Source: an uncultured Acidimicrobiales bacterium (lineage in GTDB: Bacteria > Actinomycetota > Acidimicrobiia > Acidimicrobiales > SHLQ01). From it: DNA of 35,799 nt. Shown here in pieces: positions 1-8,062 of this stretch. Where the stretch lies: contig CALHTF010000114.1 in the NCBI GenBank assembly GCA_938038815.1, positions 1 to 35,799 of the forward strand. Reading direction: 5' to 3'. The translations under genes were made by a program, and so were the position numbers. The notes under the pieces are model-generated. The model made no database searches, had not been told where the DNA came from, and saw only the letters and a list, made by a program, of their open reading frames with translations. Within the stretch, counting starts at the first letter, position 1, and the number at the start of each line of letters is the position of its first letter.

Positions 1-1
1 T

Positions 2-721
2 CGACTCGATGAGCTTCGCCTCGCTGGCCAAGGTAATGAAGTGAGTCGTCTCGAATGGGACGTATCTTTGTACCTGGCGTTAAACGGTGCCCTGCACGAC
101 GCGGCGATCGCCGCGTGGGGTGCCAAGGCGGCCTATGACTACTCGCGTCCGATTTCGATGATCCGGTATCTCGCTCAAGAGGGCGATCTGCCGCTCGAAG
201 AGGGGTTGGTCGAAGTCATCACCGCCGAATCATCGGCCGCCGGTGAGCGGCACGAGGAATTGGCGGAGTTCGTTGGCGAGGTCGCGATACGAAGCTGGGC
301 TCGCCCGCCGGTCTTTTTCCCCGAGTCGGTTCGGCCGGTTCGATGGATTCGGGCGGTGGAGTGGATGCCGTACCAGCGCAACACGTTCGTGACCCCTGCG
401 TTCCCGGGTTACGTGTCGGGTCACAGCACCTTCAGCCGGGCTGCCGCTGAGGTGCTGACGTCGATCACTGGCAGCGAGTATTTCCCCGGCGGGGTAGGTA
501 GCCATCTCGCCGCGGCCGGGTCGCTCGAGTTCGACGCTGGTCCCACCACCGATATCGAGTTGCAGTGGGCCACCTACTTCGATGCCGCCGACGAAGCGGG
601 ACTGTCGAGGATCTATGGCGGCATCCATGTCGAGGTCGACGACCTGGCCGGCCGGGCCATGGGTTCGACCGTTGGTCGCCAAGCGTGGGAGAAAGCCGCA
701 ACCATCATCCTTCCCGGGTGA
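2..721 (+). CDS. Vanadium-dependent haloperoxidase / PAP2-superfamily protein (5' end outside window)
   Basis: C-terminal part of a PAP2-superfamily vanadium haloperoxidase-like enzyme, a family that oxidises halides with H2O2 or hydrolyses phosphoesters at the same site. The frame is open to the left edge, and the residues before the GTG at 41 already fit the family, so the start lies outside the window. All three vanadate/phosphate-binding motifs are visible: K-x6-R-P (GAKAAYDYSRP), the S-G-H motif as YVSGHSTFS, and S-R-x5-H (SRIYGGIH). The usual Pro before SGH is Val here. The family assignment is firm. Haloperoxidase versus phosphatase activity cannot be decided from sequence. It ends 50 bp before the crotonase gene on the same strand. 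Confidence 0.85.
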   Translation, partial: RLDELRLAGQGNEVSRLEWDVSLYLALNGALHDAAIAAWGAKAAYDYSRPISMIRYLAQEGDLPLEEGLVEVITAESSAAGERHEELAEFVGEVAIRSWARPPVFFPESVRPVRWIRAVEWMPYQRNTFVTPAFPGYVSGHSTFSRAAAEVLTSITGSEYFPGGVGSHLAAAGSLEFDAGPTTDIELQWATYFDAADEAGLSRIYGGIHVEVDDLAGRAMGSTVGRQAWEKAATIILPG

Positions 722-771
722 CGCTGGGGGTCGTTTGGTGTTTGGGGTAGGGGTTGGGCGAGGCTGGGGGC

Positions 772-1623
772 ATGACCGACACCGCTGATACTGCGTTTGC
801 TGCCCTGTCCGATCTGTCGACCGTCGAGGTGGCGATGGCCGACGAATCCAACGTCTTAATCGTCACGTTGAACCGCCCGGACCGACTCAACGCAATAACC
901 GCCGACATGATGACCGAACTCAACCTGGTGATCGACGCCGTCGATCTTTCGCCCACCTTGCGGTCGGTGATCCTCACCGGGGCAGGGCGAGGGTTTTGCG
1001 CGGGTGCCGACCTGCAAGGCAGCGACGCGGTTACGCCGGGCGCCGAAGGCGTGACCCCGACGGTTCGCACGTTTATGTCCCAGGACCAGATCGCCACGGT
1101 GAACGAACGGATTCACCGGTCGCGCAAACCCTGGATCGCGGCGGTCAACGGTGCGGCGGTCGGCGGCGGGCTTGCCTTGTCGCTCGCGTGCGACATTCGG
1201 TTCGCTACCCCCGACGCCCGATTTGGGGCGGTCTTTATCAAGGTGGGTGTTTCGAACTGCGATATGGGCACCAGCTACTTCCTGCCCCGGCTCATCGGGG
1301 CATCGAAGGCGGCCGAACTCATGCTTACCGGCCGGATCATCGACGCCGTCGAGGCGGAGGCGAATGGTTTGGTGGCCGACGTGGTCGAACCCGACCAACT
1401 GATGGCCCGGGCCCTCGATACGGCCCGGCTGATTGGCGAGAACCCGCCGTTTGGGACCTGGATGACCAAAGAGACTATGTGGCAGACCATCGACTCGCCG
1501 TCGCTGCGCCATGCTCTCGACATCGAAAACCGCACCCAAATCATGTGTACCGGCACCGGCGAACTCAAAGAAGCGATGGCGGCGTTCGTCGAAAAGCGCC
1601 CGCCAAACTGGTCGGGTCTCTAA
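772..1623 (+). CDS. Enoyl-CoA hydratase/isomerase family protein (crotonase fold)
   Basis: A 283-residue crotonase-superfamily protein acting on acyl-CoA thioesters. The oxyanion-hole segments are GAGRGFCAGADL and AAVNGAAVGGGLALSLACD, followed by FGAVFIKVGVSN and GTSYFLPRLIG. Compared with the classical hydratase, the two catalytic Glu positions appear to be Ala (GGGLA) and Phe (AVFIK), while an Asp is kept in CDMGTSY. The protein is therefore more likely an isomerase or another crotonase reaction than a standard beta-oxidation hydratase. The ATG at 772 is chosen because GAGG (760-763) lies 8 nt upstream and family homology starts soon after; a TTG at 754 is the alternative. A hairpin follows the stop. 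Confidence 0.88.
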   Translation: MTDTADTAFAALSDLSTVEVAMADESNVLIVTLNRPDRLNAITADMMTELNLVIDAVDLSPTLRSVILTGAGRGFCAGADLQGSDAVTPGAEGVTPTVRTFMSQDQIATVNERIHRSRKPWIAAVNGAAVGGGLALSLACDIRFATPDARFGAVFIKVGVSNCDMGTSYFLPRLIGASKAAELMLTGRIIDAVEAEANGLVADVVEPDQLMARALDTARLIGENPPFGTWMTKETMWQTIDSPSLRHALDIENRTQIMCTGTGELKEAMAAFVEKRPPNWSGL

Positions 1624-1637
1624 CCCAAGTTCTGATC

Positions 1638-1668
1638 GCGTTTAACCCGCTCTGAGCGGGTTCCACGC
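1638..1668 (+). terminator. Hairpin after the crotonase gene
   Basis: A 7-bp stem AACCCGC / GCGGGTT with loop TCTGA (1644-1662) is extended by an outer GCGT / ACGC stem across a TT/CC internal mismatch. It starts 14 nt after the crotonase stop and lies before the promoter-like hexamer of the next gene. There is no clear U-run, so it is a terminator-like hairpin rather than a textbook intrinsic terminator. Confidence 0.55.
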
Positions 1669-1698
1669 GAAAATTTCGGGGGTTTTGGGTGGGGTGCC

Positions 1699-1704
1699 TA
1701 CACT
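1699..1704 (+). promoter_or_regulatory. Candidate -10 hexamer TACACT for a leaderless dioxygenase mRNA
   Basis: TACACT fits the actinobacterial TANNNT -10 pattern and ends 6 nt before the GTG at 1711. Transcription would then begin at or next to the start codon. No convincing -35 box and no Shine-Dalgarno are visible, which is consistent with a leaderless transcript. Confidence 0.45.
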
Positions 1705-1710
1705 CGATGT

Positions 1711-2724
1711 GTGACTTCTACCGAGACCAACACGCCAGCTGCTGACGGTACCGAAGAGGTATTTGCCGAAGCGGATCCGGCGGCCAAGCTTGAAGCCAAG
1801 CGGGTGGCGTTTCCGGCGTTTCCCCACGTAAAGCTCGGTCCGTTTGGCCACCTGGCCGAGGAACGGGCCCGCCTCGACGGGCTCGAGTGGAAGCACTTCA
1901 CGGCCAAACGGGTCGGTGCCACCCTCGGCGCCGAACTGCACGGCATCGATATCATTGCCGAACTCATCGACGAGCAGTTCGCCGAGGTGCGCGACGCGCT
2001 CCACGCCTACAAGGTCATCTTCTTTCGCGACCAAGCGTTCACCCCAGCGAGCCACGTGGCGTTCGCCCGCCGGTTCGGCGACCTCGAAGTGCATCCGTTC
2101 ATCCCCGGCAACACCGGCGAACCCGAACTGGTGCGGTTCGAAAAAGACGCCAGCACCGGCGGCTACGAAAACGGATGGCACCACGACGTTACCTGGCGTG
2201 CGGTTCCGTCGGCCGGCGCAATCCTGCGCGCCGTCAAGGTACCCGAGACCGGTGGCGACACCTTATTCTGCGACATGGCCGCCGCCTACGAAGGCCTCGA
2301 CGACGAGGTGAAAGACCGCATCGAGAACATGAACGCGGTGCACGACTTCATGTTGGCGTTCGGCGGCCAATTCCCCAAGGACAAGTTCGATGAAGTGCGG
2401 GCCAAGTATCCACTGGTGACCCACCCGGTCGTTATCCGCCATCACGCAACCGGTAAGAAGCTTCTGTACGTGAACCGCTTCTTCACCAGTCACCTGGCCG
2501 ACGCCGACGGCAACGACTTGCGCGACGACGAACATCATCAGCTACTTGGCTACTTGTGCGACCAGGCCAACAATCTCGAGTATCAATGCCGCTTCCAGTG
2601 GCGGGCCGACTCGGTGGCGTTCTGGGACAACCGTGCGGTGCAGCACTACGCGGCGAGCGACTATTGGCCCGACACCCGCATCATGGAGCGAGCCAGCATC
2701 GTGGGGACTCGACCAGCGCGGTAG
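1711..2724 (+). CDS. TauD/TfdA-family Fe(II)/2-oxoglutarate dioxygenase
   Basis: A 337-residue non-haem iron dioxygenase. The family couples 2-oxoglutarate decarboxylation to hydroxylation of a small substrate, often with loss of sulfonate, ether or N-linked groups. The facial triad is visible: H157-x-D159 in WHHDVTW and distal H312 in AVQHYA. The 2-oxoglutarate-binding Arg is probably near R327 in IMERAS. The VGATLGAELHGID segment is the usual N-terminal family signature, here preceded by about 65 extra residues. GTG at 1711 is the best start, placed just after a TACACT hexamer. The substrate is not predictable. A second family member lies at 5873, and a methylated-amine dehydrogenase-like gene stands between them, so an N-methyl compound is possible. 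Confidence 0.9.
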   Translation: MTSTETNTPAADGTEEVFAEADPAAKLEAKRVAFPAFPHVKLGPFGHLAEERARLDGLEWKHFTAKRVGATLGAELHGIDIIAELIDEQFAEVRDALHAYKVIFFRDQAFTPASHVAFARRFGDLEVHPFIPGNTGEPELVRFEKDASTGGYENGWHHDVTWRAVPSAGAILRAVKVPETGGDTLFCDMAAAYEGLDDEVKDRIENMNAVHDFMLAFGGQFPKDKFDEVRAKYPLVTHPVVIRHHATGKKLLYVNRFFTSHLADADGNDLRDDEHHQLLGYLCDQANNLEYQCRFQWRADSVAFWDNRAVQHYAASDYWPDTRIMERASIVGTRPAR

Positions 2725-2756
2725 GGCGCCCCGGTTGCGGTTACGATGGGGTGAGT

Positions 2757-2779
2757 TAACGAAACTAACGGTTTTGTTA
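2757..2779. promoter_or_regulatory. Imperfect palindrome, candidate operator upstream of the dehydrogenase
   Basis: TAACGAAAC and GTTTTGTTA form 9-bp inverted arms with one mismatch around the 5-bp spacer TAACG. The site is in the AT-richer 89-bp gap before the gene at 2814. Its size fits a repressor dimer, and a TetR gene lies downstream in the same unit. Binding by that TetR protein is inference. Confidence 0.4.
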
Positions 2780-2801
2780 CAACTGCTAACAGCCGTCCTC
2801 T

Positions 2802-2808
2802 AGGGGAG
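2802..2808 (+). promoter_or_regulatory. Shine-Dalgarno AGGGGAG fixing the GTG start at 2814
   Basis: A strong purine-rich match 5 nt before GTG 2814. It supports that start for the FAD/folate enzyme. Confidence 0.65.
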
Positions 2809-2813
2809 TCCAC

Positions 2814-5261
2814 GTGAAAGACCAAGCTCAGGTCGTCATCATCGGCGGCGGTGTGCACGGCGCATCGTTGCTTTACCACCTCGCCAAAGAAGGCTGGACC
2901 GACACGTTGTTGGTCGAAAAGGCCGAACTGACCTCGGGGTCAACCTGGCACGCCGCCGGCCAGATCACCCGCTCGGTCGGCGACTACACCACCGCCGCGT
3001 TCCACCACTACGCCATCGACCTCTACGAAGGGCTCGAAGAAGAGACCGGCCAAGGCATCTCGTTTCACCAGCCCGGCGGACTTCGCCTGGCGTTTAACGA
3101 ACTCGAACTCGACCAGCTCAAGACCCACTTCGGCGCCGGCAAGTACCTGGGTTACCCGATCGAATTGGTGAGCGCCGATGAGGCCCAAGAGATCAACCCG
3201 TTCTACGACATGAAGGGGGTGCTGGGCGCGATATGGACCGAGGGCGAAGGCCACGTCGATCCCAGCGGCGTGACCATGGCGTTTGCCAACCACGCCCGCT
3301 CGCTCGGTGCCGAGATCAGCCGCCGCAACCGAGTGATCGACGTCAACTTGTTGCCCGACGGGCAGTGGCAGGTAGTGACCGAAAAGGGCACCGTCACGTG
3401 TGAGCACGTGGTCGACGCCGCCGGTTGTTACGCCCACCAGGTCGGCGAGTTCTCGAACTTTGCCGTTCCCCAAGCCAACGTGTTGCACCACTACCTGGTG
3501 ACCGAAGAAGTCCCCGAGTTTGTCGAACGCGGCATCGAAATGCCGGTGATGCGCGACAACCTGGTGGCCGGTTACATCCGCCAGGAACAAACCGCGGGTC
3601 TTATCGGCATCTACGAAACCTACGGCGCCGAATCGATCTGGGACGACGGGGTGCCCTGGGACGCCGAGAACCCGCTGTTCCCGGCCGACTACGACAAGAT
3701 CGCCCCCTGGCTTGAGGTGGCCTTCGAACGAGTGCCGGTGTTGGGCCAGGTTGGTATCAAGCGAGTCATCCACGGTGCGATTACCCACACCACCGACGCC
3801 CACATGTTGCTTGGCCCGGCTCCGGGCCTGAAGAACTACTGGCTCAACACCGGGTCGTCGATCGGCCTAGCGTGGGGTCCGGGTGCCGGCCGCGAACTGG
3901 CCCGCTGGATCGTGCATGGCGAAACCGAACTCAGCCTTCGTCACTACGATCCGCGTCGTTTCGGCTGGGCCGATCACGAGAACTTCATCCGCCCCAAAGC
4001 CATCGAAGACTACGAATGGATGTTCCGGGTGCACCCGCCGGGCGAGGAACGCTTGGCCAACCGGCCGGCCTGGATCTCCGGGCTGTACGACACCCTCGTC
4101 GCCAAGCGGGCTATGCACGGCCAGGCCTATGGCTGGGAGCAGCCGAAATGGTTTGTGCCCGAAGATCAGCCACTCGAAGACGCCCACGGCTGGAAGCGCC
4201 CCGGTTGGTACGACGCGGTGCGCGAGGAGTCGCGTGCGGTGCGCGAACAGGTCGGCATCTTGGATATGACGGCGTTCACCAAGTTCGATGTCACCGGCCC
4301 CGACGCCCGCGACTACCTCAACTACCTCACCACCGGCATTGTGCCCAAGACCATGGGCCGAATGGGTCTGAACTACGTGTTGACTCCCCAGGGTCGGGTC
4401 GAAACCGAGGTCACCATCACTCGGCTCGAAGAAGAGCTGTTCTATGTGATCTCGGGCCCGATGGGCCAGGTGCGCGATATCGACTGGTTTAACCAGAACA
4501 AGGCCAACCCGGCCGGTGGCGAGTTCGACGTGACGATCACCGACCGCACCACCGAACTCGGTACCATCGCCATCGCTGGCCCCAACGCCCGACCGCTACT
4601 CGCCGCGTGCACCGACGCCGACGTGTCCAACGAAGGCCATGGCTTCTTGATGGGCCACGAAATCACGGTGTGTGGTGTCGCAGTTCGGGCCCTGCGAGTT
4701 GGTTTCAGCGGATCGCGCGGCTGGGAACTCCATATGGCGATGGACGACATGGTCACCGTGTACGAAGGGCTGTTTGCCGCGAGCGCCGAACACGACCTTG
4801 GCTTGACCGACGTTGGGAGCCATGCGCTCAACTCGCTGCGTATGGAGAAGGCCTACCTCACCCGCTTTGAGCTCACCCACGACATTGGGCCGCTGCAGGC
4901 CGGTGTCGAGCGCTGGGTTCGCCCGAACAAGGGCGACTTCATCGGCAAGGACGCCCTCGAGCAAGCGCCGACCGGCAACGACTGGCGGCTGGTGTATCTC
5001 GATGTCGACGTACCCGACGGACCCGACGCCGCCGATTGCATCGGTGGCGAAGCGGTGCTGCACGACGGCAACGCCGTCGGCCTGACCACCTCGGGTGGCT
5101 ACGGCTTCACGGTCGAAAAGAGCCTGGCGTTCGCCTACGTTGGCGAAGCGGCCGCCGAGCCAGGCACCAAACTCACCGTGCTGATTCTGGGTGTCGAGCG
5201 TGATGCAGTCGTGCTCGCCGACCCGGTCTTTGACCCGGAGAACGAACAGCTGATCGGATAA
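2814..5261 (+). CDS. FAD-dependent dimethylglycine/sarcosine dehydrogenase-like enzyme with GcvT domains
   Basis: An 815-residue protein of the dimethylglycine/sarcosine dehydrogenase type, which oxidatively demethylates an N-methyl amine and passes the one-carbon unit to tetrahydrofolate. Residues about 1-370 are a DAO-type FAD domain with dinucleotide motif VVIIGGGVHGAS and SGSTWHAAG, whose His is the covalent FAD site in this family. Residues about 375-425 are the short linker domain (RFGWADHENF). Residues about 430-800 are aminomethyltransferase (GcvT) N and C domains, with GSRGWELHM and LRMEKAY. The length is normal for bacterial members. The stop is 2 nt before the TetR gene, so the two are probably cotranscribed. 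The exact N-methyl substrate is not predictable. Confidence 0.9.
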   Translation: MKDQAQVVIIGGGVHGASLLYHLAKEGWTDTLLVEKAELTSGSTWHAAGQITRSVGDYTTAAFHHYAIDLYEGLEEETGQGISFHQPGGLRLAFNELELDQLKTHFGAGKYLGYPIELVSADEAQEINPFYDMKGVLGAIWTEGEGHVDPSGVTMAFANHARSLGAEISRRNRVIDVNLLPDGQWQVVTEKGTVTCEHVVDAAGCYAHQVGEFSNFAVPQANVLHHYLVTEEVPEFVERGIEMPVMRDNLVAGYIRQEQTAGLIGIYETYGAESIWDDGVPWDAENPLFPADYDKIAPWLEVAFERVPVLGQVGIKRVIHGAITHTTDAHMLLGPAPGLKNYWLNTGSSIGLAWGPGAGRELARWIVHGETELSLRHYDPRRFGWADHENFIRPKAIEDYEWMFRVHPPGEERLANRPAWISGLYDTLVAKRAMHGQAYGWEQPKWFVPEDQPLEDAHGWKRPGWYDAVREESRAVREQVGILDMTAFTKFDVTGPDARDYLNYLTTGIVPKTMGRMGLNYVLTPQGRVETEVTITRLEEELFYVISGPMGQVRDIDWFNQNKANPAGGEFDVTITDRTTELGTIAIAGPNARPLLAACTDADVSNEGHGFLMGHEITVCGVAVRALRVGFSGSRGWELHMAMDDMVTVYEGLFAASAEHDLGLTDVGSHALNSLRMEKAYLTRFELTHDIGPLQAGVERWVRPNKGDFIGKDALEQAPTGNDWRLVYLDVDVPDGPDAADCIGGEAVLHDGNAVGLTTSGGYGFTVEKSLAFAYVGEAAAEPGTKLTVLILGVERDAVVLADPVFDPENEQLIG

Positions 5262-5263
5262 CC

Positions 5264-5863
5264 ATGGCGACGTCGAAGAACAGCTCGGCCCAGCGAAGCA
5301 GACTCGACCGGGCGAACATCATGGAACTGGCCGGCGACCTGCTCGATGCCGAGGGTCTCGAAGCGCTCACGCTCAAGGGGCTCGCCGAGAGCGCTGGCGT
5401 GACCCAGCCAGCGCTGTATCGACATATCGACTCCCTCGACGACGTCTGGCGCGAACTCGGACTCATCGCTCGAATCGATCTGGCCTCGGCGATGGCCGAA
5501 GCCAGTATTGGGCTAAGCGGTGCCGATGCGGTACACGCCGTGGCCCATGCGTGGCGCGACTACGGACGCACCCATCCGGGCAGGTACCGCTCGACCGAAC
5601 GTTGTCCGGTGTCGGGCGATATCGAACTTGAGGCGGCCGTGGAACGAGTGGTCGACGTGCTCGGTCTGTCGTTGCGCCACTACGAGCTCAACGATTCCGA
5701 CGTAGCTCACGGTGCTCGGTTGCTCCGCAGCGCACTCCACGGGTTCGTCTCGTTCGAGCTGGGCGACGGCCATCCGCTCACCCCGCCGATCGACGAAACC
5801 TTCGACCGGCTCGTCGACCTGTTGTGTTCGGGATTTGCGACCCAGGCCGGTCAGCTGAGCTAG
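5264..5863 (+). CDS. TetR-family transcriptional regulator
   Basis: A 199-residue TetR-type repressor. The N-terminal helix-turn-helix (about residues 15-60) contains LTLKGLAESAGVTQPALYRH, the classical TetR DNA-binding block. The C-terminal ligand domain includes YGRTHPGRYRST and LHGFVSFELGD, resembling the WHG-type TetR C-domain. ATG 5264 is 2 nt after the preceding stop, and a dioxygenase gene follows 9 nt after its own stop, so it sits inside a dehydrogenase-regulator-dioxygenase unit. It probably controls this unit, perhaps through the palindrome at 2757-2779. That target is inference. Confidence 0.88.
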   Translation: MATSKNSSAQRSRLDRANIMELAGDLLDAEGLEALTLKGLAESAGVTQPALYRHIDSLDDVWRELGLIARIDLASAMAEASIGLSGADAVHAVAHAWRDYGRTHPGRYRSTERCPVSGDIELEAAVERVVDVLGLSLRHYELNDSDVAHGARLLRSALHGFVSFELGDGHPLTPPIDETFDRLVDLLCSGFATQAGQLS

Positions 5864-5872
5864 AACAGTCAG

Positions 5873-6709
5873 ATGAAGATCACCCCGGTTGCTGGTGCAT
5901 TGGGTGCGCGGATCGACGATGTCGATGTGCGCGACCCGAAGCTTGACTTCGATGCGGTCTACCAAGCGTTGCTCGACCACGAAGTCATCTTTTTCCCCGA
6001 GGCAAACCTGTCCGAGGACGAACAGATGGCGTTTGGGCGGCAGTTCGGTACCCCCAGCATCTTTCCGGTGGCCCGAATCTTTGGCGCCACCGAACCAAAG
6101 ATGACGGTGATCGCCGATGGCCCCGAAAGCCGCAATGCGGCCGACCGGTTCCACACCGACGTCACGTGGACAGCCGAGCCGCCAAAGTGCGCGCTGCTTC
6201 ACATGGAGGTCGTGCCCGAGCGCGGCGGCGACACCCTGTGGTGCTCGGCCACTGCGGCCTACGACGCGCTGAGCGAACCCATGGCGGAACTTTTGTGTTC
6301 GCTCGTGGTGGTGCACGACAACGAGGGGTTCATCGAAGGGGTGATGAAGAAGGCAGGCGATACCGCCGACGACCTGGCCGCTGCGCTGCGCCGTGACTAT
6401 CCGCCGGTCGAACATCCCATGGTTCGTACGCACCCCGAAACCGGCAAGCGGGCCATCATGTACGCCGGTCGGTTTGTTTCCCATGTGAAGAACCTCTCGG
6501 CGCCCGAGAGTAAGTCGGTGCTCGACTTTGTCGAGGAGCACATCAAAGAACCGCAGTTTCATTGTCGGTGGGCGTGGACCAAGGGCGATCTCGCGGTGTG
6601 GGACGAACGGTCGACCATGCACCGCGCCGCAGCCGACCACTTCCCGCAGGAACGGGTAATCCGGCGCCTCGAAATCGAGGGCGATCGGCCGTTCTTCACC
6701 CCCGCATGA
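5873..6709 (+). CDS. TauD/TfdA-family Fe(II)/2-oxoglutarate dioxygenase (second copy)
   Basis: A 278-residue dioxygenase of the same family as the gene at 1711 but diverged and lacking its long N-terminal extension. The iron ligands are H94-x-D96 in FHTDVTW and distal H250 in STMHRAAADHF. Arg residues in RVIRRLEIEG are at the expected 2-oxoglutarate-binding place. GGDTLWCS and the N-terminal GALGARIDDVDV are family signatures. The stop overlaps the next gene's ATG (ATGA, 6706-6709), so the SET-domain protein is probably translationally coupled. The substrate is unknown. Position in the dehydrogenase/TetR unit suggests a step in the same pathway. Confidence 0.9.
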   Translation: MKITPVAGALGARIDDVDVRDPKLDFDAVYQALLDHEVIFFPEANLSEDEQMAFGRQFGTPSIFPVARIFGATEPKMTVIADGPESRNAADRFHTDVTWTAEPPKCALLHMEVVPERGGDTLWCSATAAYDALSEPMAELLCSLVVVHDNEGFIEGVMKKAGDTADDLAAALRRDYPPVEHPMVRTHPETGKRAIMYAGRFVSHVKNLSAPESKSVLDFVEEHIKEPQFHCRWAWTKGDLAVWDERSTMHRAAADHFPQERVIRRLEIEGDRPFFTPA

Positions 6710-7227
6710 CCTCGGGCCCCAAAGTCTGGCGCTCGCCCAAGATCGAGGTCCAGCAAAGCCCGCTGGGCGGACGAGGGGTCTTTGCTGTGCAAGAGATTGC
6801 GGCGGGCGAGATCGTCGCCGTGAAGGCCGGGCACGTAGTGCAGACCGAGGAGATGGACCGCCTGACCGAAGAGGTGGGCGACTTCGGTCTGCAGATCCAC
6901 GACGACTTCTTCTTGGCGCCGCGGACCGCCGAGGAAGTCGACGGCATGACGGTGATGATCAACCATTCGTGCGACGCCAACGTTGGCTTCGACGGCCAGG
7001 TCACCTACGTTGCGCTGCACCCGATCCCGGTAGGCGAAGAGCTTTGCCACGACTATTCGATGGCCCGCACTGGGGCGTACCGGATGAAGTGCCAGTGCTC
7101 GGCCGACGACTGTCGGGGAGTGGTGACCGGAGACGATTGGAAGCTTCCCGAGGTGCAGGCGAAGTACGGCCGGTACTTTCAGCCCCACATCCTCGCTCGT
7201 ATCGCGAACCAGCTCGACAACCATTAG
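6706..7227 (+). CDS. SET-domain protein (putative lysine methyltransferase)
   Basis: A compact 173-residue SET-domain protein, a fold that transfers methyl from S-adenosylmethionine to protein lysine. It has the N-terminal SET strand QQSPLGGRGVFAVQEIAAGE, the pseudoknot motif NHSCDANV (N86-C89), GEELCHDYS with the conserved Tyr, and a post-SET cysteine cluster (C129, C131, C136) that could bind zinc with the NHSC cysteine. The start at 6706 gives a 4-nt ATGA overlap with the dioxygenase and begins the SET domain correctly; the same frame runs further upstream but only inside the previous gene. The target protein is unknown. Confidence 0.85.
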   Translation: MTSGPKVWRSPKIEVQQSPLGGRGVFAVQEIAAGEIVAVKAGHVVQTEEMDRLTEEVGDFGLQIHDDFFLAPRTAEEVDGMTVMINHSCDANVGFDGQVTYVALHPIPVGEELCHDYSMARTGAYRMKCQCSADDCRGVVTGDDWKLPEVQAKYGRYFQPHILARIANQLDNH

Positions 7228-7255
7228 GCGTTTCGAGTTGCGGCGCCGGGTTGGG

Positions 7256-7261
7256 TAACGT
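7256..7261 (+). promoter_or_regulatory. Candidate -10 hexamer TAACGT, leaderless arrangement
   Basis: TAACGT (TANNNT pattern) ends 6 nt before the ATG at 7268, in the 40-bp gap after the SET gene. No Shine-Dalgarno is visible. Confidence 0.35.
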
Positions 7262-7267
7262 CCGACC

Positions 7268-8023
7268 ATGGCTGACTCACCCGACCTAACCAGTGCTGAT
7301 CTAACCGATGCTGACCTAACGAGTGTCGACTTCCACTTCGATGTGTTGTGCCCGTATGCGTACCAGACCGCCAAGTGGATCCGGTCGGTGCGCGACCAGA
7401 CCGACCTCACCATCAACTGGAAGTTCTTCTCTCTTGAGGAGGTCAACCGGGTCGAGGGGAAGAAGCACCCGTGGGAGCGCGAGTGGAGCTACGGCTGGTC
7501 GATCCTGCGGATCGCGGCGCTGCTGCGTCGTTCGTCGATGGACGATGTCGACAGGTGGTACGAGCGCACGGGGCGAGCGCTCCACGAGGAAGGCCTGCGG
7601 CCGCACGAGCCCGACGTGGCTCGACACCTTCTTGAGGAACTGGGTATGGACCCGGGCCTCGTCGACCAGGCGATTGGCGACCCGACCACCCACGACGAGG
7701 TAAAGGCGGATCACGACCGGGTGATCGCTTCGGGCGGATACGGCGTGCCTACCTTGTTCTTCGGTGATCATTGCCTGTTTGGCCCGGTGCTCATCGACCC
7801 GCCAACCGGCGAGGCCGCCCTGCGGCTGTGGAACGCCACGACAGCGTGGGTCGAGTTCCCGCACCTGTACGAGCTCCAGAAGCCCAAGATGGCGGCCGAC
7901 GAACAAGCCATCGTCGAGACCTTCAAGCCTTATCTTGAGGCCCGAGACTGGATCAGCATCAACCGGGGCACCGAGATTGCCTTCACCGAAGACGGCTTCG
8001 AAGCCAAGGGCAAAGTGACCTAG
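7268..8023 (+). CDS. DsbA-family thioredoxin-fold protein (FrnE/HCCA-isomerase type)
   Basis: A 251-residue DsbA-like protein with an all-helical insertion. The fold starts at [13 protein letters not shown], where the usual CxxC has become C-P-Y-A. Only the first Cys is kept, as in 2-hydroxychromene-2-carboxylate isomerase-like and some FrnE-like members. [18 protein letters not shown] is the cis-Pro segment (GVPT). There is no signal peptide, so it is cytoplasmic. With one active-site Cys, a glutathione- or mycothiol-type isomerase/transferase role is more likely than disulfide exchange. The first 25 residues come from a 15-bp tandem repeat and are probably disordered. The C-terminal 60 residues are not recognised. 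Confidence 0.8.
   Translation: MADSPDLTSADLTDADLTSVDFHFDVLCPYAYQTAKWIRSVRDQTDLTINWKFFSLEEVNRVEGKKHPWEREWSYGWSILRIAALLRRSSMDDVDRWYERTGRALHEEGLRPHEPDVARHLLEELGMDPGLVDQAIGDPTTHDEVKADHDRVIASGGYGVPTLFFGDHCLFGPVLIDPPTGEAALRLWNATTAWVEFPHLYELQKPKMAADEQAIVETFKPYLEARDWISINRGTEIAFTEDGFEAKGKVT
7283..7327 (+). repeat. Three 15-bp tandem repeats inside the DsbA-like gene
   Basis: Units at 7283-7297, 7298-7312 and 7313-7327 begin GA(C/T)CTAAC and encode [10 protein letters not shown] and DLTSV. The peptide resembles a short pentapeptide-repeat run and precedes the folded domain. Confidence 0.7.
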
Positions 8024-8062
8024 CTAGTCGAGGTCCCTAGTTGAGGCCACAGAAGTTTGCGA

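Noticed and set aside
5513..6640. Long - strand open frame of 375 codons
   Set aside because: Antisense to the TetR and dioxygenase genes, spans their junction, and shows no family motif.
8024..8062. Possible terminator between the converging DsbA-like and lipoprotein genes
   Set aside because: Only a 5-bp GACCT/AGGTC pairing is visible; too weak to call.
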